Positions 9,120 through 18,459 are shown, numbered from the stretch's first letter. The stretch: DNA of 64,000 nt from Paraburkholderia hospita (GCF_002902965.1 NZ_CP026106.1:1302001-1366000), one strand, 5' to 3'. Made by a program: numbers and translations. The notes: generated by a model from the letters alone, not told the origin.

Positions 9120-9979
9120 GAGGATCGGCTCAGAACGAAGTCGAACGCGAGCGTGCTGAATGGTGTCGCCATTACCGTGCCGTCGGGCGCGGTGCCGCTC
9201 TCGTGGCGAATCCACGGCGCGATCAGCGACGAGCGCACACCGAACACAGCATCCGAGTCCAGGTAGCGATCGCCTTCGCGGAAGACATGCGTGACGAGCC
9301 GTTCGTAGCCGGGCGCCGTAATCATGAAATGCAGATGCGCAGGCCGCCACGGATGACGTCCCAGCGCCTCGAGCATGCGACCCACGGGACCATCGTGCGG
9401 AATCGGATACGGCTCCGCCACGATCGAGCGAAAGTGATAGCGACCATCGGGAAGGCTGTGCAGCACGCCTCTTGCGCGATGCGTGTCGGCGTTGCTGTGC
9501 TGGACGTCGTAGAAACCTTCGGCGTCCGCCTGCCACACTTCGATGCGCGCGCAGCTCACCGGCTCGCCGTCCGGGCCGCGCACCACGCCCGACACGAAGC
9601 ACGGTTCGCCGCGCGCACCGTTGGCGACGTCGTCGCCGTTACGATACTCGGGCGCGTTGTCGACGAAGAAGGGACCGAAGACCGTCGCTTCCGTACATCC
9701 GCTGGGCTTGCGATGCGCCATTGCCGTCACTAGCATCGAAAGGCCCAGCGTATCCGACAGCAGAATGAATTCCTGGCGGCGGTCGTCGGTGATATGGCCG
9801 ACGTCGGTGAGAAAGCGGATGCCAGCTTCCCATTCGCGCTCGGTCAGGCCGACTTCGCGAGCGAAGGCGTGCAGATGCCGCACGAGACTCGTGACGATCG
9901 TCTTGAGCCGCTCATCGGGTGCGTGTTCGTGGCGTGCAAGCACGGCATCCGTGATGGTGTTCTCGTCGAGGTTTCGCAT
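9116..9979 (-). CDS. Hydroxyquinol 1,2-dioxygenase (intradiol)
   Basis: The product is 287 aa. An N-terminal helical dimerisation domain (1-95) precedes the intradiol dioxygenase beta-sandwich. The Fe(III) ligands align as Tyr157 (GFYDVQ), Tyr191 (EPYPIPHDGP), His215 and His217 (RPAHLHF). It cleaves hydroxyquinol (1,2,4-trihydroxybenzene) between C1 and C2 to maleylacetate. Pairing with the adjoining maleylacetate reductase favours hydroxyquinol over catechol as substrate. It lies mid-operon, 21 bases after the YciI gene. Confidence 0.9.
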   Translation of the reverse strand: MRNLDENTITDAVLARHEHAPDERLKTIVTSLVRHLHAFAREVGLTEREWEAGIRFLTDVGHITDDRRQEFILLSDTLGLSMLVTAMAHRKPSGCTEATVFGPFFVDNAPEYRNGDDVANGARGEPCFVSGVVRGPDGEPVSCARIEVWQADAEGFYDVQHSNADTHRARGVLHSLPDGRYHFRSIVAEPYPIPHDGPVGRMLEALGRHPWRPAHLHFMITAPGYERLVTHVFREGDRYLDSDAVFGVRSSLIAPWIRHESGTAPDGTVMATPFSTLAFDFVLSRSS

Positions 9980-10000
9980 GAATCGATTCCGTTGGTCTGA

Positions 10001-10285
10001 CTAGCGGTTGTCGACGCGCTTGAGGAACGGTCGGATATCGACGGTGCGCCAGATTCCCGCCTTGTTGAACGGGTCGTTGCTGTTGAAGCGCATCACGTCG
10101 CCGATCTCATCCGCTTCGTAAAGAAAGAAACTGCCGATCATCGTTTCCTGATCGCCTGCCAGCAGCGGGCCCGACATGACCATCTTGACGGGCGACGTGG
10201 CCAGATAAGCCTTGTGTTCTTCGTAATGGGCAAGACGGCGTTCGACCATGTTGTCGTGGTCGAGGCAATAGACGGTGTAGTGCAT
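10001..10285 (-). CDS. YciI family protein
   Basis: The product is 94 aa with the YciI ferredoxin-like fold pattern: MHYTVYCLDH start, R..YE.H..YL, a GPL segment, a Gly-Ser-Phe-Phe strand (IGSFFLYEADEIGDV) and a final basic patch. The conserved His/Asp pair seen in this family is present near residue 9-10. Members are small enzymes or accessory proteins, some in chloroaromatic pathways. AGGAG precedes the ATG by 5 bases. It sits between the dehydrogenase and the dioxygenase in the hydroxyquinol operon. Its exact role is unknown. Confidence 0.8.
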   Translation of the reverse strand: MHYTVYCLDHDNMVERRLAHYEEHKAYLATSPVKMVMSGPLLAGDQETMIGSFFLYEADEIGDVMRFNSNDPFNKAGIWRTVDIRPFLKRVDNR

Positions 10286-10314
10286 CGCGACTCCTAAATG
10301 AGGTGAGAAAGAAT

Positions 10315-11223
10315 TCAGCGGGAAAGGCCGGCTTGCGCTTCGACGGCACGCACGATGGAGAAGAAGTCCAGATCCGCTCCGTCGCCCTGAGCGTAACGCG
10401 CGAACTGCTCGCGCACGAGCGCCGCGGCTGTCATCGGTACGCCGGCTTCGACGCCCGCATCGACCACGAGCGACATGTCCTTGAGCATTTGCCGCGACGA
10501 GAAGGCAGGGGAGAAGTCCCGCTTCTTCAGCGGATCGAGTTTGTATTTGACAAGGGGCGACGCGGCGACGCTGTCGCCGATCACATCCAGCATCTCGGCC
10601 CAGTCGAGGCCGCCCTTCGTGCCGAGCGTCAACGCTTCGGCAAGCAGCACGGCCGTCGAGCCGACGAGGTGATTGATGGCGAGCTTCAGATAGCGTGCCT
10701 GCTGATCCTCGCCGACATAGTACTGGCGCGTCGACATCGCCTGGAAGACGGGCAATGCGAGGCCGTACGCGTCTTTCGGGCCCGATGCGAACACGGTCAA
10801 CTGGGCCTTGTCGGCGAGGACCGTGCTGCCCGAAACGGGCGCGCAGATGTAGCCGATGCCGCGCTTGCGCGCCGCATCGCGAACCTCGCCCGACGCCGCG
10901 GGCGATACCGTGCTCATGTCGATATAGACGGCACCGTCGTTCGCGTTTTCGATCACGCCATGTGTGCCGTGCGCGACCTTACGCAGTACGGCGTCGTCCG
11001 GGATGATCGAGAAGACGAGAGGCGCCGAACGCGCGACGCTGCTGACATCTTCTGCGCGGCGCGCGCCGAGTCGAACGGCCTCGTCGACGCGTTCTGCGTC
11101 GACGTCGTACACGGTTACGTCGAATCCTGCGGCGAGCAGATTGCGCACGATGGGCGTGCCCATCTTGCCGAGCCCGATCCAGCCTATCTGTTGTGCGTTG
11201 TGCTTTTCTTGCGTGTGCGGCAT
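10315..11223 (-). CDS. NAD(P)-dependent beta-hydroxyacid dehydrogenase family protein
   Basis: The product is 302 aa of the 3-hydroxyisobutyrate dehydrogenase superfamily. It has an N-terminal Rossmann motif (GLGKMG, residues 17-22), the substrate loop STVSP, the family segment APVSGSTVLADKAQLTVFASG and catalytic Lys in LKLAINHLVGST, then an all-helical C-domain. Relatives oxidise beta-hydroxy acids or reduce semialdehydes such as tartronate semialdehyde. It starts 4 bases after the zinc dehydrogenase stop. In this operon it may act on a polyol-derived acid; the substrate is not deducible. Confidence 0.8.
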   Translation of the reverse strand: MPHTQEKHNAQQIGWIGLGKMGTPIVRNLLAAGFDVTVYDVDAERVDEAVRLGARRAEDVSSVARSAPLVFSIIPDDAVLRKVAHGTHGVIENANDGAVYIDMSTVSPAASGEVRDAARKRGIGYICAPVSGSTVLADKAQLTVFASGPKDAYGLALPVFQAMSTRQYYVGEDQQARYLKLAINHLVGSTAVLLAEALTLGTKGGLDWAEMLDVIGDSVAASPLVKYKLDPLKKRDFSPAFSSRQMLKDMSLVVDAGVEAGVPMTAAALVREQFARYAQGDGADLDFFSIVRAVEAQAGLSR

Positions 11224-11227
11224 GTCG

Positions 11228-12298
11228 TCACCGTGTCTGGGGATTGATGAGAATCTTCATCTTGTCGCTGCCTTTGTCGCTCAGCACGTCGAAGCCTTTC
11301 TCAACGACATCGTCGGCATCGATCAGATCGTGGATGAGCTTTTCAACGGGGAATTTGCCGTTCGCGATCATGCCGATGATGCGCGGCCAGATCGTGACGG
11401 GGTAACACCACGTTCCTTCTATCCGAATATCCTTCAGCGACCATTTCATCGGATCGACACTCGCTGTGCCGACATGCAGGCCCGCCTGAACGACGGCGCC
11501 CGCCGAACGCACGGCATCGACGCAGGCGTTCAGCGCATGCTGGTTGCCCGCGCATTCGATCGCCACGTCGACGCCGACACCTTCTGTCAGGTCGCGAATC
11601 TTTTGCGGAAGCTCGCCATCGGATGGATCGAAGATGTCGGTCGTGACGCCGAAGCTGGCCATCTTCGCGGCGCGCGCCGCGTTGGGTTCGCTGACGAAAA
11701 TCTTCGTGGCGCCCGCTGCATGGCAGGCGAGCGCCGCGAGCACGCCGATCGGGCCTGCGCCAGTAATCAGCACCGTCGAACCGACCGTGACGCCGCCCCG
11801 GTCCACTGCATACAGTGCAACGGCAGCGGGTTCGATCAACGCTCCCTGCTTGTCGCTGACGCTGTCGGGCAGGCGGTTCGCGTGATAGTCGTTGAGCACC
11901 GTGTATTCGGCCATGCCGCCGCCGTCCCAGCTCAGCCCGACGCAGCCCATCTTCGTGCACAGATGGCGCATGCCGCGCGCGCAGTAATAGCACTGACCGC
12001 ACGACGCGAGCGGCATCACCGAGATGCGGTCGCCGCGTTGCACGTTCTTCACGTCCTTGCCGACTTCGACGACCTCCGCGCTGAATTCATGGCCCAGAAC
12101 CTGAGGCGCTTTTGCGCCCGTCAATGCATGCGGCTCGGTGGGCACGACGATGGGACCCGCCTGATACTCATGCAGATCGGTGCCGCAGATGCCGCACCAC
12201 AGCGGCTTGACGATCATCTGGTTCGCGCCCATGCCCGTCGGGTCCGGTACGTTTTCGACCCGGATATCGTGCGCACAATGAAAACGCACTGCTCTCAT
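11228..12298 (-). CDS. Zinc-dependent medium-chain alcohol/polyol dehydrogenase
   Basis: The product is 356 aa. The catalytic zinc site is CGICGTDLHEY with GHEFSAEVVEVG. The structural zinc Cys cluster is CGQCYYCARGMRHLC, and the NAD site is GAGPIGVLAALAC. The sequence resembles 2,3-butanediol, threonine and sorbitol dehydrogenases, so a secondary-alcohol or polyol substrate is likely. The ATG at 12298 follows AAGGAG. It lies 56 bases downstream of the permease genes, which ties it to the imported compound as a probable first oxidation step. Confidence 0.85.
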   Translation of the reverse strand: MRAVRFHCAHDIRVENVPDPTGMGANQMIVKPLWCGICGTDLHEYQAGPIVVPTEPHALTGAKAPQVLGHEFSAEVVEVGKDVKNVQRGDRISVMPLASCGQCYYCARGMRHLCTKMGCVGLSWDGGGMAEYTVLNDYHANRLPDSVSDKQGALIEPAAVALYAVDRGGVTVGSTVLITGAGPIGVLAALACHAAGATKIFVSEPNAARAAKMASFGVTTDIFDPSDGELPQKIRDLTEGVGVDVAIECAGNQHALNACVDAVRSAGAVVQAGLHVGTASVDPMKWSLKDIRIEGTWCYPVTIWPRIIGMIANGKFPVEKLIHDLIDADDVVEKGFDVLSDKGSDKMKILINPQTR

Positions 12299-12354
12299 AT
12301 TCGACTCCTTGGTTAGTCGGGCCATTTCCAATGGCCTCGTGTGGATCTGGAAAT

Positions 12355-13326
12355 TCAGCGCTGCCGGCGGCTCACGTAGCACGCGGATGCGCCGATGATG
12401 ATCACGCCCTTGACGATGATCTGCGCCTGCACGGGCATGCCGATCAGCAGCACGATGTTGAAGACGATGACGAGAATTGCTGCGCCCGCAAGTCCGCCCA
12501 GCAGCGAGCCGCGGCCGCCGGAGAGCGCGAGGCCGCCCATCACTGCGGCGACGATCGAATCGAGTTCGAAGCCGCGCCCCACCCAGTTGTCGACGATGCC
12601 GACATAGCCCGACAGGATCAGTCCCGCCAGCCCGGCAAGCAGCGCGCTGATCACGTAGCAGGCGATGCGCACGGTGTCGGGACTCACGCCGACCAGTCTC
12701 GCGGCGACGGCGTTGCCGCCCACCATGTACACACGTCGCCCGAACGTGGACAGATGCAGCAGCGTGCCGAATACGATCGCGCACGCGATCAGCAACAGCA
12801 CGTTGACGGGCACGGCCGCGATCGAGCCTGTTCCCAGCACGTGAAAGAGCGGTGGAACGTTGCCTGACGGCGCGCCTTGCGTGTAGGCGAAGCGCAGACC
12901 GTCGAGCACGACGGCTGTGGCGAAGGTTGCGAGAAACGGCGACACCTGACGCTTCGTGACGAGCAGACCGTTGAGTAGCCCCGCACCGATGCACAGCACG
13001 AGCGTGACGCCGAAGATGGCAGGGGCTGAATGGTTCGTGTCGTCGAACGCGGTGGCGATCACGGCCGCCGTCGCCATCACGGAGGCAACCGACAGATCGA
13101 GTCCGCCCACGAGAATGACGAACACCTGGCCAATCACGACGATGCCGAGCGGCGCGAACTGCACCAGCATGTTGACGACGTTGTCGGCGCGAAGGAAAGC
13201 AGGCGACCATGCGCCCGAAAGCGCAATCAGCGCCACGAGAAACAGATAGATGCCATAGCGTCGCGCGACACCGAGTGACAGCGTGCGCGCCGGTGTGGCG
13301 TCGCTGCGCGGAGCAACCGAGTTCAT
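12355..13326 (-). CDS. Ribose-type ABC importer permease 2
   Basis: The product is 323 aa with about nine hydrophobic segments and the RbsC-family signature GGLDLSVASVMA near residue 70. It also has the GGRGSLLGGLAGA region near residue 265. It forms the membrane channel with the adjoining permease; import is powered by the ATPase at 14260. Its ATG overlaps the stop of permease 1 by 4 bases. Confidence 0.85.
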   Translation of the reverse strand: MNSVAPRSDATPARTLSLGVARRYGIYLFLVALIALSGAWSPAFLRADNVVNMLVQFAPLGIVVIGQVFVILVGGLDLSVASVMATAAVIATAFDDTNHSAPAIFGVTLVLCIGAGLLNGLLVTKRQVSPFLATFATAVVLDGLRFAYTQGAPSGNVPPLFHVLGTGSIAAVPVNVLLLIACAIVFGTLLHLSTFGRRVYMVGGNAVAARLVGVSPDTVRIACYVISALLAGLAGLILSGYVGIVDNWVGRGFELDSIVAAVMGGLALSGGRGSLLGGLAGAAILVIVFNIVLLIGMPVQAQIIVKGVIIIGASACYVSRRQR

Positions 13327-14276
13327 GCGAGCCTCCGTTTCTGCTGGACGTTGACGCAGACGGCCGCGATGATCGCGATACCCTGCACGATGAGCTGATA
13401 CTGCGACGGCACGCCAGCGAAGTTGATCAGGTTGTTGAGCATGCTGAGTAGATACACGCCGAGCAGCGTACCGATGACGCCGCCACGCCCTCCGCTCAGA
13501 ATCGTGCCGCCGACGACAACGGGCGTAATCGACGCAAGCGTGTAGTTCGCGCCGAGATACGGTTGGCCCGAGCCGAACTGGGCAGCGAGATAGATGCCCG
13601 TCATGCCTGCGCAGAGTGACGAGAACGTGTAGACGAACAGAATGACGCGTTTGCGCGGAATGCCCGATAGCGTCGCCGCGTTGTCGTCGTCGCCGACGAG
13701 GTAGACGTATCGGCCGAGGCGCGTATTGCGCATGAAATACGACACGCAGCCATAGAGGAGCAGCACGACGGTGGCGGTGACGGGCACATTAGCGTATCGG
13801 CCGTAGGCCAGCGCGTCGAAGCCGTCCGGCACGCTGCCCACGGGGCCGTTCGCGTAGTACAGGATGCCGCCTTGCAGCACGGCACCCATACCCAGCGTCA
13901 CGATTAGCGGATGGACGCGCAGCCAGAGCACGAGCAGACCATTGGCCAGTCCCACGAGGACGGACAGCGCAATCGCGACCGAAATCGCCACGCCCCATCC
14001 GCCTCGTGTGGCATCCGACAAACCCGAGGTGAGCGTCGCCGCGACGCTGATCAGCGAGCCGACAGACAGATCGATGCCGCCTGTTAGAACGGCGAGTGTC
14101 TGCCCGAGCGCGACGAGCGCGAGTCCCGTCGACTGCTGATGGACGTTCAGCAGATTGGACAGGGTCGAAAAGCGGTCGTTGACGCTGGCCCCCGCGATGA
14201 ACAGCACCGCAATCAGGCCCGCAACGATATATACGGCCGCGTTCGGTGCGACGCGACGCCTAATGAGCGAACGCAT
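13323..14276 (-). CDS. Ribose-type ABC importer permease 1
   Basis: The product is 317 aa, paralogous to the next permease, with the RbsC-like GGIDLSVGSLISV motif and GGRGGVIGTLLG near the C-terminus. The ATG at 14276 lies 5 bases after GGGAGG and overlaps the ATPase 3' end by 17 bases. An upstream start is less likely. Two different permease genes imply a heterodimeric channel. Confidence 0.85.
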   Translation of the reverse strand: MRSLIRRRVAPNAAVYIVAGLIAVLFIAGASVNDRFSTLSNLLNVHQQSTGLALVALGQTLAVLTGGIDLSVGSLISVAATLTSGLSDATRGGWGVAISVAIALSVLVGLANGLLVLWLRVHPLIVTLGMGAVLQGGILYYANGPVGSVPDGFDALAYGRYANVPVTATVVLLLYGCVSYFMRNTRLGRYVYLVGDDDNAATLSGIPRKRVILFVYTFSSLCAGMTGIYLAAQFGSGQPYLGANYTLASITPVVVGGTILSGGRGGVIGTLLGVYLLSMLNNLINFAGVPSQYQLIVQGIAIIAAVCVNVQQKRRLA

Positions 14277-15834
14277 GAGTGCCTCCCGTCTGCGCGAATT
14301 GCGCGCCACCCGTCGCGAGCGCCATGATGTCGTGCTCGGTCATCTGCTCGCCGCTGACTTCGCCCGCAATTCGCCCCTCGCGCATCACCAGGACGCGGTC
14401 GGACATGCCGATCACTTCCTGCAACTCGGAACTGATCATCAGGATGCCGAGTCCGCGATTCGTCAGTTCGCGCATCAGTCGATAGATTTCCGCCTTCGCG
14501 CCGATGTCGACGCCGCGTGTCGGTTCGTCGAGAATCAGTACACTGGTGCACACGCGTACCCATCGGCTGATGAGCACCTTCTGCTGGTTGCCGCCTGACA
14601 GCGTCGCGACGCTGCCCGCAGGCCGCGCGCCCGCGATGCCGTATTCGCGGATAGCATCCGCGCCTGCTGTACGTTCTTCCCTTGCTCGCAGCAATCCAAA
14701 ACGGGACACACGCTGGAGGGTTGTCGCGGTGACGTTCTGCGCGACGTTCAGGTACATCAGCAAGCCTTCTGATTTGCGGTCTTCCGTGACGAAGCCGAGA
14801 CCGAGGCGGATCGCCGTTGCAGGCGTCATGCGCGCGTGGCGCGCGCCGCGCACTTCGATTGTGCCGCGCGCGGGCAGGGCGCCGAACACGCCCGACGCGA
14901 GTTCGGTGCGGCCCGAGCCGACCATGCCGGCGAGTCCGACGATTTCGCCGGCGCGTACGGACAGCGAAGCATCGAATACGCGATTGCCGACCTGCAGACC
15001 TCCGACATTCATCAGCACCGTGCCGCCCGGCTCCAGCGTCGGTTTTGGCGGATAGATATCCTTCATTTCGCGGCCGACCATCATCCGCACGAGACCGGCA
15101 CGCGTCGTTTCCGACACGGCTTGTGTGCCGATCTTGCGGCCGTCCTTCATGACGGTCACGCGGTCGCACAGTTCGAAGATTTCATCCAGACGGTGCGAGA
15201 TATAGACAATCGCGACGCCGCGCTCGCGCAGTACGCGCAGCCGTTCGAACAATAGCTGAACCTCCTTGCCGGCGATGACTGCTGTCGGTTCGTCGAGTAT
15301 CAGGACGCGTATCTCGCTTGCCATCGCCTTCGCAATCTCGACCATCTGCTGGCTGGCGACAGAGAGCGCGCCGACACGCTCGCGCGGATCGAGTTGCACG
15401 CCGAGTTCGTGCAGCAACGTGGCGGCGCGTTCGTTCATCGCGCGATGGTCGATCGTGCCCAGCCGCGTGCGGGGCTCGATTCCGGCGAAGATGTTTTGCG
15501 CCACGCTCGATTGCGGAAACAGCACGAGTTCCTGATAGATGATGTGAACGCCGTGCGCCTTTGCGTCGGCGGGAGACTTCCACGTAATAGGCTGACCGTC
15601 GAAGCGCAATGCGCCTTCGTCGGGTACGTAGGCGCCCGCGAGCACTTTCATCAGCGTCGATTTACCCGCGCCGTTTTCGCCGACCAGCGCGTGAATTTCG
15701 CCGCCGCGCACGCCGAAGCTCACGGCATCGAGACTCTTGACGCCGGGGAACTGCTTGGTGATGCCGCTGACTTCGATGACGTCGGACGGCGCGGAGAGGC
15801 TATCGCGTGACGGACTGGATGCGGGCTGGTTCAT
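14260..15834 (-). CDS. Ribose-type ABC importer ATP-binding protein (two ATPase domains)
   Basis: The product is 524 aa with tandem nucleotide-binding domains as in RbsA/MglA. The first has Walker A GENGAGKST, a Q-loop, the degenerate signature LSVASQQMVEIAKA and Walker B ILDEPTA. The second has the usual degenerate Walker A GMVGSGRTE, signature LSGGNQQKV and Walker B ILDEPTRGVDIGAKAE. It energises uptake of a sugar-like solute. The ATG overlaps the stop of the binding-protein gene (ATGA). Confidence 0.9.
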   Translation of the reverse strand: MNQPASSPSRDSLSAPSDVIEVSGITKQFPGVKSLDAVSFGVRGGEIHALVGENGAGKSTLMKVLAGAYVPDEGALRFDGQPITWKSPADAKAHGVHIIYQELVLFPQSSVAQNIFAGIEPRTRLGTIDHRAMNERAATLLHELGVQLDPRERVGALSVASQQMVEIAKAMASEIRVLILDEPTAVIAGKEVQLLFERLRVLRERGVAIVYISHRLDEIFELCDRVTVMKDGRKIGTQAVSETTRAGLVRMMVGREMKDIYPPKPTLEPGGTVLMNVGGLQVGNRVFDASLSVRAGEIVGLAGMVGSGRTELASGVFGALPARGTIEVRGARHARMTPATAIRLGLGFVTEDRKSEGLLMYLNVAQNVTATTLQRVSRFGLLRAREERTAGADAIREYGIAGARPAGSVATLSGGNQQKVLISRWVRVCTSVLILDEPTRGVDIGAKAEIYRLMRELTNRGLGILMISSELQEVIGMSDRVLVMREGRIAGEVSGEQMTEHDIMALATGGAQFAQTGGTHAFAH

Positions 15835-16985
15835 TTCTCACCCGGCAGCTTGATCTTGAACGTCGACGGGTTGTAGTCCGCTCCCATGCCGCCGTCGATG
15901 ATCTTGTCGGGCGGGCCCTTCGCATCGACCACCTGATCGATGTACTGGTCGGGATGCGGCACCGACGCCGTCTCGTCGCCACGCGTCAGCGCGATCTGCG
16001 GACTGATCTCGTAGATCTTCGGCAACGGTTGACCTTGCAGCACCTTGAGCGCGACATCGAGCGACGTGCCGCCCATCGAAGGCGGATAGCCGATTTCGAG
16101 CATCGGAATCTTGTACTTCAACGCGAGTTGCAACGGGCCGTTGAGGTCGGCTGTCGTGTGCGGCGGAATTTCGCCGGGCTTGAAACCGGCCGCGAGGAAT
16201 GCTTCGATCGAGCCCGCGACGGGCAAGCCGTGCGCGCACCATACGGCGTTGATGGTGTGCCCGTACTTCGCGATCATGGCCTGCATCTGCTGCTTGGCCT
16301 TCACGGGGCTCCAGTCCGAGTAGACCGTGTCGAGCACCTTGATGCCGGGGTATTGCGAGAACACTTCATGCGCGGCCGCTTCGCGGTCGGCGCTGACGCT
16401 GGAACCCGCCTGGCCTGCCAGCATGATGACGTTGCCCTTGCCGTGCAGCTTCTCGACGATCCATTGCGCCCACACGCGGCCCATCATCGCATCCGAACCC
16501 GTCACGAACGAAACAAAGTTGTCCGATGAAATGCGCCGGTCGACCATCACGACCGGGATGCCCTGTTTCATCGCGCGCGTGACGACGGGATCGAGCGCCT
16601 TCTGCGTGTTGGCGCTGACGATCAGCAGATCCACACCGCGCGAGATCAGGTCCTGAATGTCGGCGGCCTGTTTCGCGTCGTCCATGTTCCCGTTTGTAAT
16701 CAGCAACTGCTTGATGAGGTCGGGATGCTCGGACGCGGCCTTCATCAGCGAGTGTTGCATCACGACGCGCCAGCTGTCGCCGAGTCCCGCATTCGAAAAG
16801 CCGATCACGTAGGGCGGTTTCTTCTTGAACTTCGCCGTGTCGGAGAACGGAATCTGCACGGCGGGATTGAACAGAAACGTGCGCGGCGCGCCGGTGTAGT
16901 CCGCGCGCGCGGCACAGGAAGCCGTCAGGATGAAAGCCGCTGCGGCGAATACGCACGCACGGTGAAAGCGGGTCGAACGACGCAT
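15831..16985 (-). CDS. Ribose-type periplasmic substrate-binding protein
   Basis: The product is 384 aa with a classical signal peptide (basic start, hydrophobic core, cleavage near ARA-D). It then matches the Peripla_BP_4 (RbsB/XylF-like) fold: PYVIGFSNAGLGDSWRVVMQHSL, QDLISRGVDLLIVSANTQKALDP, GIPVVMVDRR. It is the first gene of the ten-gene catabolic operon and defines the imported solute, which cannot be named from sequence. Sugar- and cyclitol-type ligands are usual for the family. It is divergent from the XRE regulator. Confidence 0.85.
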   Translation of the reverse strand: MRRSTRFHRACVFAAAAFILTASCAARADYTGAPRTFLFNPAVQIPFSDTAKFKKKPPYVIGFSNAGLGDSWRVVMQHSLMKAASEHPDLIKQLLITNGNMDDAKQAADIQDLISRGVDLLIVSANTQKALDPVVTRAMKQGIPVVMVDRRISSDNFVSFVTGSDAMMGRVWAQWIVEKLHGKGNVIMLAGQAGSSVSADREAAAHEVFSQYPGIKVLDTVYSDWSPVKAKQQMQAMIAKYGHTINAVWCAHGLPVAGSIEAFLAAGFKPGEIPPHTTADLNGPLQLALKYKIPMLEIGYPPSMGGTSLDVALKVLQGQPLPKIYEISPQIALTRGDETASVPHPDQYIDQVVDAKGPPDKIIDGGMGADYNPSTFKIKLPGEK

Positions 16986-17168
16986 GAGTGTCTCCGTAAA
17001 TGTTCTGATATCTGTCGGAAGACACGCGCGTTGTCTCGCTACGCTTCAACGCGGCTGGCTGCCACATGCACGGGTAACGGGTTCTATAATCTGGCGTTAC
17101 CGATGCTGGATACAGCGTGCTTCCCGACGGCGCCAATGTGGCATGGTTGACGGAGCGCATCTAGCAAT

Positions 17169-17188
17169 TGCCATTACTAGTAATGGCA
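17169..17188. promoter_or_regulatory. 20-bp perfect palindrome, probable operator
   Basis: TGCCATTACTAGTAATGGCA reads the same on both strands. It lies 30 bases before the XRE regulator start and 184 bases before the divergent catabolic operon. A TATAAT hexamer lies upstream at 17085-17090. Position and symmetry suit a dimeric regulator, probably the adjacent XRE protein controlling itself and the operon. Confidence 0.6.
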
Positions 17189-17217
17189 GTAACAGGGAAG
17201 GCAGAAGGAGCCGAGAC

Positions 17218-18138
17218 ATGGAGAAGCAGCAGCGCCTGAACGAACTGGCCGATTTTCTGAGGACGCGCCGCGCACGTCTACGACCTGAGGACATCGACTT
17301 TCCGAGCGGCAGCCGCCGCAAGACACCGGGCCTGCGCCGCGAAGAAGTGGCCGAGCGTGCTGGCATCAGCGTCACCTGGTATGCGTGGCTCGAACAGGGC
17401 AGGGAAGTGAATGTGTCGTTCAAGACGATCGAAAGCCTCGCCAATGCGCTGAAGCTTTCGCCGCACGAGCGCACGCATCTGTTCGAGCTTGCCAATCACT
17501 ACACGCCGCCTGGCCCGTATCCCATCGCGCAGAACGTGACGGATACCGTTCGGCGCATGCTCGATCAGCTTGGCAACATGCCGGCGTATGTCGTCGACGG
17601 CAACTGGAACTATGTGACGTGGAACGAGGCCGCCGTGCGCGTGTTCGCCGACTTCCGCAAGATGCCTGCGGGCCGCTGCAATCTGCTGTGGTTCACGTTT
17701 CAGCAAGACGGCGCGCGTGCGCTCTTTCAGGGCTGGGACGCCTATGCAAAATGCGTGCTGGCGCAGTTTCGCGGCGACTACATTCTTCGGCCTTCGGGCG
17801 AAGTGTTTTTACGCGATCTCGTCGAAGAGCTGAACGATACGGATGCTGATTTCTGCCGCTGGTGGGCCGAACACGAAGTGCTCAAGCGCAGCGACTGGCG
17901 CAAGGTCATCGAGCATCCGGTAGCAGGGGTGCTGGAACTGGATGCGCTGTCGCTGGAAGTGCCCGATGCGCCGGGGATGCGCATCATGGTCTACACGCCG
18001 GCGCCGTCGACGGATACTGCGCAGCGCATCGAGGCGCTGATGAAAGCCGATTGCGCGGCGACAACCCAGTTCGAGGCCGCAACAGTGCTCGACACATTCA
18101 GAAAAGCGCGGGTGTCGAAGACCGGGCAAAGCCGTTGA
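17218..18138 (+). CDS. XRE/MmyB-like transcriptional regulator
   Basis: The product is 306 aa. An N-terminal helix-turn-helix domain (about 1-90) carries the family marker SRRKTPGLRREEVAERAGISVTWYAWLEQGR. A MmyB-like ligand-binding domain follows (about 110-280; VVDGNWNYVTWNEAA, GRCNLLWF). MmyB-type regulators usually control an adjacent divergent dehydrogenase or catabolic gene. AGAAGGAG precedes ATG 17218. It is the obvious candidate regulator of the hydroxyquinol operon. Confidence 0.85.
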   Translation: MEKQQRLNELADFLRTRRARLRPEDIDFPSGSRRKTPGLRREEVAERAGISVTWYAWLEQGREVNVSFKTIESLANALKLSPHERTHLFELANHYTPPGPYPIAQNVTDTVRRMLDQLGNMPAYVVDGNWNYVTWNEAAVRVFADFRKMPAGRCNLLWFTFQQDGARALFQGWDAYAKCVLAQFRGDYILRPSGEVFLRDLVEELNDTDADFCRWWAEHEVLKRSDWRKVIEHPVAGVLELDALSLEVPDAPGMRIMVYTPAPSTDTAQRIEALMKADCAATTQFEAATVLDTFRKARVSKTGQSR

Positions 18139-18459
18139 TGACACAGGGCTCGGTATAAACCCTGGATTGTGCGATGCAAGGTGCCATTGCCCTGTAACGA
18201 CGCGGTGGCACAACTTCATGCACGAAATGCGTGCACGCTTTTCGGCGTTGGACTTCGAGACGACGTAATTCGGACAGCCAGGACGCGTATTATGAAAATA
18301 CCCCGTTCGGGCTCGTCTCCGATCGACGTATGACAGTGCGGTTGAGCCTGGTGCTGCATAGCGGCAGTGCTCGCGCTCAACGCTTATCCGACCAGATGCG
18401 GCAGCGCCGGCTCGTACGTCAAGGCTCGGCGTGAGCATCGATGTGCGAGAGGGCATCCC
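18139..18459. other. Intergenic region
   Basis: No supportable gene is present between the XRE regulator and the YbdK-type ligase. A TATTATGAAAAT stretch near 18289 could be part of the ligase promoter. I see no repeat or hairpin. Confidence 0.4.

Noticed and set aside
9120-9602. 160-residue N-terminal extension of maleylacetate reductase
   Set aside because: It lies entirely inside the dioxygenase gene in another frame; the ATGA overlap start gives the normal family length.
12299-13210. Long open frame continuing upstream of the zinc dehydrogenase
   Set aside because: It is antiparallel-frame noise within the permease gene; MRAVRF with AAGGAG is the family start.
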